Source: Bog-159 sp963707465
GTDB taxonomy: Bacteria; Acidobacteriota; Terriglobia; Bryobacterales; Bryobacteraceae
Length of the DNA stretch: 64,000 bases
Direction: 5' to 3'
Assembly (NCBI GenBank): GCA_963707465.1
Contig: CAVPQK010000015.1
Span: forward strand, 2,294,001-2,358,000
Shown here: piece after piece, positions 53,240 to 64,000 of the stretch
Layout of the letters: each line of letters starts with the position of its first letter
Numbering within the stretch: position 1 is the first letter of the stretch
Position numbers and translations under genes: made by a program
The notes under the pieces: model-generated
Seen by the model: only the letters and a program-made list of their open reading frames with translations
Databases searched by the model: none
What the model was told of the DNA's origin: nothing

Positions 53240-53250
53240 ATACAATGTAT
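53240..53250. promoter_or_regulatory. candidate operator of the AbrB/Doc operon
   Basis: ATACAATGTAT, a perfect palindrome about a central base (ATACA-N-TGTAT). Position, 16 bases before the antitoxin ATG and overlapping the -10 region, fits binding by the antitoxin. Confidence 0.45.
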
Positions 53251-53326
53251 CACCAATGAGACCGGGAGAGGAAACAGACTGCCCTTCGCGTTTACAAAAC
53301 ACTGACTGAATTGATAGCATAAGTCC

Positions 53327-54688
53327 GTGAATATGACCGTCTCTCGCCGCCGTCTGCTCTACCTGCTTTCCCTCACCCCCGGCCTGGCGCTCCGGGGCGA
53401 TCAGCCCGGCAAAGGCCTGACAATCCGCTCGGCCAACCCGGAAGATTTCGAAATGCCGCTTTCCGGGTTCAGCACCTGGCTTACCCCCGCGGAAAACTTC
53501 TTTGTACGCACCCACATCTACAAGCCGAAAGTGGAGCTGTCCGAGTGGCGCTTGCGCGTGGACGGCCTGGTGGAGCGCGAGCTTACGCTCGATATGGCGC
53601 AACTCGAAAAGCTCCCGCGCGTGGAACAGGTGGCCGTGCTCGAGTGCGCCGGCAACGGCCGCAGCTTCTACGAGCCGGGTGTTACCGGCATGCAATGGCG
53701 CTACGGTGCGGTGGGCAACGCCCGCTGGACCGGGGTGCGCCTGGCGGACGTCCTGCAGCGTGCCGGCGTGAAGCCGGGCGCTGTCCACGTCCTGTTCAAC
53801 GGCGCGGACGTGCCCATGGGCAAGGTGCCCGACTTCGTGCGCAGCGTGCCACTCGCCAAGGCCATGCATCGCGATACCCTGCTGGCCTACCACCTGAACG
53901 GCGCGCCGCTGCCCTCCTCGCACGGCTTCCCGTTGCGGCTGGTGCCGGCCGGTTGGGCCGGCGATTCCTGGGTCAAATGGGTCACCAACATCACTCTGCT
54001 GGACAAGGAATACGACGGCTTTTTCATGAAGACGGCCTATCGCCGCCCCGTCCACGCAGTAGCGCCCGGCACGGCCCTCGACCCTTCCGCCATGGTCCCC
54101 GTGACCGCCATCAAGCCGAAATCGATCATCGCCACGCCACTGGCGGGCGAGCGCCTGGCTGCCGGAGCCGTCACCATCCGCGGCGCGGCGTGGGCCGGCG
54201 AATCGCCTGTCGCGCGCGTGGACGTTTCCACCGATAGCGGCCGCACCTGGCGCCCCGCCAAACTCGGAGCCGATCGCGCCCGCTACGCCTGGCGCCTGTG
54301 GGAAGCCACTTGGACGCCGCCCGGCGAAGGCTCCTACGTCCTCATGGCTAAGGCCACCGATGAAACGGGTGAAACGCAGCCCTTCCTTGAAGACTGGAAT
54401 CCATCCGGGTATCTCTGGAACGTGGTCCACTCTGTGCGGGTGGAAGTGGGAGGCGGCACGCCCGGATTGCCGCCCGCACCGGCCGCCGCCGAAATCCCGC
54501 CGTTCCCGGACAAGGTCAAGCAGACCTGCGTAAGCTGCCACGGCCAGGACATGATCGCCGGCCAGCATCTCACCCGCCCGCAATGGGAGCGGGAAGTCGA
54601 CAAGATGACTCGTTGGGGCGCGGCCGTCACGCCGGAGGACCGCTCGGAATTCGTCGATTACCTCTTCCGCGCCTTCGGCCCGAAATAA
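53327..54688 (+). CDS. sulfite-oxidase-like molybdopterin enzyme fused to cytochrome c
   Basis: A 453-residue protein. A GTG at 53327 or the ATG at 53333 starts it; the N terminus VSRRRLLYLLSLTPGLAL resembles a twin-arginine signal. The Moco domain (about 30-270) has the molybdenum-binding cysteine in LECAGNGRSFYEP and VPAGWAGDSWVKW; the Ig-like dimerisation domain (about 280-390) contains RGAAWAGESPVARVDVSTDSG. The last 50 residues hold a heme-binding CVSCH with QHLTRPQWEREVDKMTRWG. In SorAB enzymes the cytochrome is a separate subunit. Exact substrate (sulfite or other) is not proven. Confidence 0.8.
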   Translation: MNMTVSRRRLLYLLSLTPGLALRGDQPGKGLTIRSANPEDFEMPLSGFSTWLTPAENFFVRTHIYKPKVELSEWRLRVDGLVERELTLDMAQLEKLPRVEQVAVLECAGNGRSFYEPGVTGMQWRYGAVGNARWTGVRLADVLQRAGVKPGAVHVLFNGADVPMGKVPDFVRSVPLAKAMHRDTLLAYHLNGAPLPSSHGFPLRLVPAGWAGDSWVKWVTNITLLDKEYDGFFMKTAYRRPVHAVAPGTALDPSAMVPVTAIKPKSIIATPLAGERLAAGAVTIRGAAWAGESPVARVDVSTDSGRTWRPAKLGADRARYAWRLWEATWTPPGEGSYVLMAKATDETGETQPFLEDWNPSGYLWNVVHSVRVEVGGGTPGLPPAPAAAEIPPFPDKVKQTCVSCHGQDMIAGQHLTRPQWEREVDKMTRWGAAVTPEDRSEFVDYLFRAFGPK

Positions 54689-54885
54689 AAAATCACCCCG
54701 CCGCGCCCTTTTTGCAATACACCTCTTCGGGGTGCTGCTTATGCTCACCTTAGACTCGCCGGGCTGAAGACTGCGCTATCCCGAGGGGCCTGGCACATAT
54801 CTACCCAATAATCGTTATAAATAGAGATGCTACAGACGGCCATTAGTATAATCCATACCAATACTGCATAAATCTCAGAACCATA

Positions 54886-54914
54886 TTGCATGATACTGAG
54901 GGGCTTGATACACT
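54886..54914 (+). promoter_or_regulatory. promoter of gltBD
   Basis: TTGCAT (54886-54891), 17-base spacer, TACACT (54909-54914); transcription start expected near 54921, with AGGGAG before the ATG at 54936. The AT-rich 100 bases before it (54790-54890) also contain TATAAT at 54847-54852, without a -35, which could be a second promoter. Confidence 0.5.
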
Positions 54915-54935
54915 GGAGTCTTCCAGGGAGAGACC

Positions 54936-59553
<4,618 letters not shown>

Positions 59554-59561
<8 letters not shown>

Positions 59562-60939
59562 GACCACCGGATTCCTGGAATACTCGCGCGAGCTCCCTCA
59601 GCGCCGGCCGCCCACTGAGCGGATCCAGGATTGGTTTGAAATCTACCTCGACTTCCCCGAGGAAAAAATCCGGGCCCAAGGCGCGCGCTGCATGGATTGC
59701 GGCGTGCCCTTCTGCCACACCGGCTGCCCGCTCACCAACATCATTCCCGACTGGAACGATCTGGTTTACCGCGGCCACTGGCGCGAAGCCATCCGCGTCC
59801 TGCATTCCACCAACAACTTTCCCGAGTTCACCGGCCGCATCTGTCCCGCGCCCTGCGAAGCCGCCTGCGTGCTGGGCATCAGCGAGCCACCGGTCACCAT
59901 CAAGCAGATTGAAAAGACGATCGTCGACCGCGCCTTCGCCGAAGGCTGGATCGCGCCCGAACCGCCCCGTGAACTCACCTTCAAGCGCGTCGCCATCGTC
60001 GGCTCCGGCCCCGCTGGCCTCGCCGCCGCGCAGCAATTGCGCCGCGCCGGGCACGCGGTCACCGTGTACGAAAAGAACGACCGCATCGGCGGTCTAATGC
60101 GCTATGGCATCCCGAATTTCAAGATGGAGAAGCACCTCATCGACCGCCGCGTCGAGCAGATGCGCGCCGAGGGTGTCGAGTTCGTTCCCAACGCCCACAT
60201 CGGGCGCGACATTCCCATCGAAGATCTGCGCCGCGACTGTGACGCGATCCTGCTCGCCGGCGGCGCGGAGCAACCCCGCGACCTGCCCGTCCCCGGCCGC
60301 GAATTGAACGGTATCCACTTCGCCATGCAGTTTCTGGGACGCTCGTCGCCCGTCTCCGCCGCGGGCAAGCGTGTGGTCATCATCGGCGGCGGCGATACCG
60401 GAGCCGATTGCCTGGGCACCTCGCACCGCCAGAAGGCGCTCTCCGTGCACCAGTTCGAGTTGCTGCCGCAGCCCCCGCTGGAACGCTCCCCTTCCACTCC
60501 CTGGCCGCTCTGGCCCATGCAGCTCCGCACGGAGAGCTCGCACGAAGAAGGCGGCGTCCGCGATTGGAGCGTCGCCACTACCCGGTTCACAGGCGATGAA
60601 CACGGCAATGTGAAGCAGCTTCACGCCGCCAGAGTCGGCCCGCCGCCGAAATTCGAGGCGGTGCCCGGCACCGAATTCACGCTCGACGCGGACCTGGTGC
60701 TCCTCGCCATGGGCTTCCTCGGCCCGGTCAAAAGCGGTCTCCTAGACGGCCTGGGAGTGAAGCTCGACCCCCGCGGCAACGTCCAGGCCGGCGAGAATTA
60801 CATGACCTCCATCCCCGGCATCTTCGCCGCCGGCGACATGCGCCGCGGCCAATCGCTTGTCGTTTGGGCCATCGCCGAAGGCCGCCACGCCGCGCGCAAC
60901 ATCGATCAATATTTGATGGGTTCGACCAAGCTGCCGTAA
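59554..60939 (+). CDS. gltD: glutamate synthase, small subunit
   Basis: A 461-residue protein overlapping the end of gltB by 8 bases. The N-terminal cysteine-rich domain (CMDCGVPFCHTGCPL and CPAPCEAACVLG) binds two [4Fe-4S] clusters; FAD binding is by VAIVGSGPAGLAAAQQLRR and NADPH binding by VVIIGGGDTGADCLG. C-terminal GIFAAGDMRRGQSLVVWAIAEGR is the conserved FAD-proximal motif. It passes electrons from NADPH to GltB. Confidence 0.98.
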
Positions 60940-60946
60940 TACGACT

Positions 60947-61117
60947 ATGCCCGGCGACGCTACCTTCGAAAACATCCAGTACCACATGTACGTAAGGGAG
61001 AAGATCGAACGCGGGCTCAAGGATGTCGAAGAAGGCCGCGTGGTTTCCGAAGAGGAGATGGAACGTAGAATGCAGAAATGGCTCGGCGCGGAGTCTGGTC
61101 CCGTTCAGTGCCGTTAA
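60947..61117 (+). CDS. small RelB/ParD-like antitoxin-type protein, no partner seen
   Basis: 56 residues from ATG 60947, 7 bases after gltD. The sequence ENIQYHMYVREKIERGLKDVEEGRVVSEEEMERRMQKWL reads, in short blocks, like the C-terminal half of many antitoxins (GLKDVEEGRVVSEEE is typical). The N-terminal ribbon-helix-helix is not obvious. No toxin gene follows on the same strand; the end overlaps by 4 bases the decayed PIN gene on the other strand. Confidence 0.5.
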   Translation: MPGDATFENIQYHMYVREKIERGLKDVEEGRVVSEEEMERRMQKWLGAESGPVQCR

Positions 61118-61610
61118 GATTCGCCACAGGCCTTGAGGATCGCCTGATAGTCTCGCTCGCGCAGCCAGAACCCCGCCGCGCGAAGAGCGTCGAGCCTGCT
61201 GGCAACAGAGTCGATCAGCCCAGAGCGCTTGGCCGCCGCATAGACGTGCCTGTCCGCATGATCGTCAACCCGGCGGACCGGGCAAATTCGACGGCGCGCT
61301 GTTCATCAAGCAGGAGTAGCTCGGCCTTAAGCGCGAGCCCTAATTCGATCGCCTGCGTCTCCCCGAGTTGCAGCTTCTGTTGCCGCATAATCTGGGCGGT
61401 GGTGGCCGTTGGCATCCTCGGCTCAACCTTGATCCAGACTCCAGCGGCCGTCTCCACTTCGCGCGATCCGGGACGGCCTTTACCCGCGGTTACTACCCCG
61501 TGAAACACGGCGTCGGGGATCGTGAGGGTGCCGAAGAGATCGCGAAGCAGGCCAAGATCGGCTACCGCCGATAAACAGATCAGCGGTGTGCTGTCCGAGA
61601 TGACGGTCAT
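61114..61610 (-). pseudogene. PIN-domain (DUF3368) toxin, frameshifted near the C terminus
   Basis: From ATG 61610 the frame reads VISDSTPLICLSAVADLGLLRDLFG, IPDAVFHGVV, LGETQAIELGLALKAELLLLDE, i.e. the DUF3368 PIN nuclease with acidic residues D6, E and D of the active site. After LTIMRTGT the frame drifts to a stop at 61215, while another frame continues as YAAAKRSGLIDSVASRLDALRAAGFWL to TAA at 61114, the usual C terminus of these toxins. A net loss of one base (or gain of two) near 61230-61260 is implied. The antitoxin gene is 8 bases upstream. Confidence 0.7.
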
Positions 61611-61618
61611 CGCCGGAT

Positions 61619-61906
61619 TCAGGAATGCGGCTTCGTATTTGGCCCCAATCCATCAAAAGCGGCGAGTTCCAGCTTCAGTTCGCCCTCTTCGTACGAAAAA
61701 AGGGGGATTCCCTTTTCGCGCAGCAGATCGATGAATTCCCACCGCGAGATCCCAAGCATCTGAGCGCCGTATCCGGAACTGATCTTCCCGCCCGCAAACA
61801 GGCGCAATGCCGCCTCCCGCCTGATCGCCTCGACAAGATCCGTTCGAAACGGTTCCTCCAAGGCCCCGTCAGGAAGCTCCCAGTCCAGATGCAATTTTAC
61901 AGCCAT
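61619..61906 (-). CDS. UPF0175-family antitoxin
   Basis: 95 residues from ATG 61906, preceded by AGGAGAGGG and a TATACT -10 (61923-61928). KISSGYGAQMLGISRWEFIDLLREKGIPLF is the helix-turn-helix core of UPF0175 proteins, which pair with DUF3368 PIN toxins. It is intact while its toxin is broken, an antitoxin-only state. Confidence 0.85.
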   Translation of the reverse strand: MAVKLHLDWELPDGALEEPFRTDLVEAIRREAALRLFAGGKISSGYGAQMLGISRWEFIDLLREKGIPLFSYEEGELKLELAAFDGLGPNTKPHS

Positions 61907-62001
61907 GGCACCCTCTCCTAGTAGTATAACCGGCGGCTTGGTTTCTGGGGCCACTAGGCAAGCTCATGTCCGGCTCACCGCGACAGAATGAGAGGCGTAT
62001 G

Positions 62002-62568
62002 ATGATAATGGTGCATCGCACCGGCGCGAGAATCCTGATGAGAGCCGTCCTATTTGATAGAGCCAGAAGAGATGCGCTTGCATGGTGGTCGCCCAAAGTG
62101 GCTACGTTCGGAATGGTCTACATCCTGGCTATCTTGAGCGCCTGGACCACCGGCCTGATCGGGCCAGCGACCCCAAGGGTGGCCACACCGTTGCCGTTTC
62201 CGTGGGTTTTTCTGGCGATTCTCGGACCGGCGTTCTTGGCGCTGCCAATTGGCCTATTCTTGCTCTGGGGCTGGCCTCTATTTCACGGCAAGCCGACCGG
62301 CCGGAAGCGCACTCGCGCGGCCGCCGCCGTAATTGGCCTTTTGTCACTCGTGTGGTTCCGCGGCGGGTGGGATTACGGCCTGAAATATCAAGACTTCCAC
62401 TATACGCTGACGACCGCTATCGGCAGTTTCGTTTTTGCCGCTGCCATCGCCGCCATCCTGGCGTCGCGCGAACGGGCGGATCGCTTTGCCTGGAGCCTGG
62501 CTGCTAACTTCCTTCTCTTTGCCTGGCTCCTAACCTACGCATTCCCATACCTTGGAGAACTGCCGTAG
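62002..62568 (+). CDS. four-helix integral membrane protein of unknown function
   Basis: About 188 residues from the ATG at 62002, 6 bases after GAGAGG (starts at 61966 or 61999 are also in frame). Hydrophobic helices at about residues 34-54, 67-95, 110-130 and 145-185; no motif that I recognise. The 3' end overlaps the convergent DNA-glycosylase-fold gene by 34 bases. Confidence 0.6.
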   Translation: MIMVHRTGARILMRAVLFDRARRDALAWWSPKVATFGMVYILAILSAWTTGLIGPATPRVATPLPFPWVFLAILGPAFLALPIGLFLLWGWPLFHGKPTGRKRTRAAAAVIGLLSLVWFRGGWDYGLKYQDFHYTLTTAIGSFVFAAAIAAILASRERADRFAWSLAANFLLFAWLLTYAFPYLGELP

Positions 62569-63248
62569 AATCGGCACTCCGCGCTCACAGGGCAAGCATG
62601 GCAAACTGGTCCATTCCGCAAACAAAGCCGTTGCCCATGCTGTCGCAGCAGCAGGTGCGCATTGGTCAGCAATTTGCAGTCCTGCGGCAACTCCTCCAGT
62701 GTGACCTCGCGAACCGACTTGTAAGTCGCGGAGTAGCTCTTGCGCTCCTCGCCGAATCCCAACCGCACCAGCACGCGCAGGCCGTTCGATTCGAGCGCCA
62801 GCACGCCCAGCGCCCCGGCGAACATCAGAATCTTCTCCGCCCCCGGCTCGCCGGTCATAGGGAACTGCATCAGCAGTTTCTTGGCCTTCTGCGGAGGCAG
62901 TTTCAGTATGCTGTCGAGATCGCCGGCGAACTGGTCCAGGGTGAGTTGGGCCGCCATCTGCAAGCGTTCCGCGCGCTCTTCCGCGGCAATCGATCCGCCC
63001 ATCCGCGTGATCTCGCAAAGCACCTCTTTGGGCGCGGTGAGAATCTGGCGCGGAGTCAAACCAACCTGCTTTCGGAGCGCCTCAAACGCCGCGCCGCGAC
63101 GGGCATCGTCCGCCAGGTAGGCCACGATCTCCCAAGCAATCGCCTCCAACGGTCCGGCGAATGGCGGCGGCGCGGGCCTGCCGTGTTGCAGCTCGAGCGC
63201 GCCAAGAATCCGGCCCAGCCGAGAATCTGGCCATCTGGTCTCCGCCAT
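62535..63248 (-). CDS. endonuclease III-fold (HhH-GPD) protein with iron-sulfur cluster, catalytic residues replaced
   Basis: A 237-residue protein. The HhH-GPD fold is seen in FEALRKQVGLTPRQILTAPKEVLCEITRMGG and the hairpin region FPMTGEPGAEKILMFAGALGVLALESNGLRV; the C-terminal CLRNGPVCHACPVSAEC is a C-x6-C-x2-C-x5-C [4Fe-4S] loop, exactly that of endonuclease III. At the positions of the catalytic lysine (LPGVGRKTA) and aspartate (VDTHIFRV) of EndoIII, this protein has proline (EPGAEK) and LESNGLRV. It may bind DNA without glycosylase/lyase activity or use other residues. Confidence 0.75.
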   Translation of the reverse strand: MAETRWPDSRLGRILGALELQHGRPAPPPFAGPLEAIAWEIVAYLADDARRGAAFEALRKQVGLTPRQILTAPKEVLCEITRMGGSIAAEERAERLQMAAQLTLDQFAGDLDSILKLPPQKAKKLLMQFPMTGEPGAEKILMFAGALGVLALESNGLRVLVRLGFGEERKSYSATYKSVREVTLEELPQDCKLLTNAHLLLRQHGQRLCLRNGPVCHACPVSAECRFYGSSPRYGNA

Positions 63249-63281
63249 AGGAGCATCTTAGCCCCCGCCGCACGCTGCCCG

Positions 63282-64000
63282 CTAGCGCCGCCGGTAATCC
63301 AATATCTCCCCCGCGCCGGACTGCAGCACCGCCGTCTTCTCATAGCCCCGTTCTAACAACTGCGACAACTGATCGCGCTCCCCTTGCGCGCTGTAGGGAC
63401 TCATCACCGCCACGACCCGCGCCGCGTCCGGAGGCTCCGCGCAAATCATACGCTCCAACTCGGGCCGCAGCGCCAGGTAGTAGAGCGCGTGATTCGCCGG
63501 CGCAACCGCCACGCACGCATCCACCGGAATCTGCGCCAGCACGCGGGCTTGCGCTCCAAAGCCATCTTTCGGTACGGTCGCCAGGCGGTAATCGCTCACC
63601 GCCGCCGCCGCGAAGAAAGCCAGCAGCAGCGCATAGCCTGCCCGCCGCCGCCACCCTTCGCGCCCTTCGTCGCACCATCGTTCGATGCCGCCCGCCGCGC
63701 ACAGAGCCAGCGCCGGGGCCGCGAACAAGAGCTGCCGCGCCGCAAAGAAGTAGTTCACCAGCGCATCCACTAAAATCGGCCCCGCCAGCGCGGCCGCCGC
63801 CACACACCCCAGCAGGCGGCGGTTCCGCATTGTCGCCAGACCCACCGCGACGGCGATCAGCAACGCGGCGCTCGGCACATACCCGCCCCCGCTTAACTCG
63901 TGCAGCAGCACCAGCGGCGTCGCCTGCCGCCACGAGAAGAAGAAGAGCCCCATCGTGCCCGCCGCCTCCTGCGCCTGGCGTTGCAGCACGTACCACGGAA
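63282..64000 (-). CDS. membrane glycosyltransferase-like protein, C-terminal part (5' end outside window)
   Basis: The frame stays open to the window end (PWYVLQRQAQEAAG at the edge) and ends at 63282, giving the last 239 residues. Several hydrophobic helices (GYVPSAALLIAVAVGLA, LLGCVAAAALAGPILVDALV, AGYALLLAFFAAAAVSDY) are followed by a soluble tail (PVDACVAVAPANHALYYLALRPELERM). The pattern NYFFAARQLLFAAPALALCAAGG followed by a terminal soluble domain is that of GT-C/PMT-type (GT39-like) membrane proteins. The catalytic N-terminal loop is outside the window, so this is a moderate guess. Confidence 0.6.
   Translation of the reverse strand, partial: PWYVLQRQAQEAAGTMGLFFFSWRQATPLVLLHELSGGGYVPSAALLIAVAVGLATMRNRRLLGCVAAAALAGPILVDALVNYFFAARQLLFAAPALALCAAGGIERWCDEGREGWRRRAGYALLLAFFAAAAVSDYRLATVPKDGFGAQARVLAQIPVDACVAVAPANHALYYLALRPELERMICAEPPDAARVVAVMSPYSAQGERDQLSQLLERGYEKTAVLQSGAGEILDYRRR

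Overview
The window is a high-GC chromosomal segment from a Gram-negative bacterium, most likely an acidobacterium of the Solibacter/Bryobacter group. The clues are a secreted glycosidase with the C-terminal domain typical of Solibacter proteins (TIGR03437-like), a large ADOP-type duplicated permease, a carboxypeptidase-regulatory/outer-membrane-barrel protein, a Ser/Thr kinase and phosphatase pair, and an Omp85/TamB outer-membrane assembly operon. The order mnmG-rsmG-parS-parA-parB suggests that positions 26-31 kb lie near the replication origin, although no cluster of DnaA boxes was found. Assignments rest on reading motifs and gene context; no database search was run.

Layout. 0-4.4 kb: end of a STAS-domain gene, small membrane proteins, a secreted TIGR03803-repeat protein, a toast-rack lipoprotein-like protein, a cyclase-family hydrolase and a beta-carbonic-anhydrase-like protein. 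4.4-10.4 kb (minus strand): a KdpE/KdpD-type two-component pair without kdpFABC, glnE, a frameshifted Phd antitoxin and a MOSC protein. 10.6-23.7 kb: two outer-membrane barrels, an unusual Amt channel coupled to a tiny membrane protein, an amino-acid permease, a PP2C phosphatase and Ser/Thr kinase, a penicillin-acylase-type hydrolase and glnA. 23.8-31.2 kb: a cytochrome c/copper-type protein, tRNA-Arg, purD and mnmG (both frameshifted), rsmG, two parS sites, parA, parB, a MerR regulator and tRNA-Ile2. 31.3-40.1 kb: APS reductase, MFS exporter, metallopeptidase-like protein, thioredoxin-fold protein, ADOP permease, CDP-alcohol phosphotransferase, HDOD protein and a candidate small structured RNA. 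40.2-52.2 kb (minus strand): tamB, a PPIase-less SurA-like protein and an Omp85 gene in one overlapping operon, then an HGSNAT-like acyltransferase, a GH5 glycosidase and a VOC protein. 52.2-54.7 kb: a sigma-factor remnant, a Doc/AbrB toxin-antitoxin pair and a sulfite-oxidase-like protein fused to a cytochrome c domain. 54.9-61 kb: gltB-gltD. 61-64 kb: a decayed PIN/UPF0175 toxin-antitoxin locus, a membrane protein, an endonuclease-III-fold protein and the 3' part of a membrane glycosyltransferase-like gene.

How it fits together. Ammonium assimilation is strongly represented: Amt, glutamine synthetase (glnA), its adenylyltransferase (glnE) and glutamate synthase (gltBD) all occur here, but in separate transcription units. 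Envelope biogenesis (Omp85, SurA-like, TamB) and chromosome segregation (parABS) form two other coherent modules.

The most unusual signals are non-coding or structural: a candidate ~80-nt RNA with two GAAA-tetraloop hairpins at 40.05 kb; six intergenic double-hairpin elements whose stems differ in sequence but stay complementary; C-rich heptad repeats read through as coding sequence at three places in gltB; a cluster of five +1 frameshifts in purD/mnmG; and an Amt channel in which one of the twin pore histidines appears to be replaced by glutamine.
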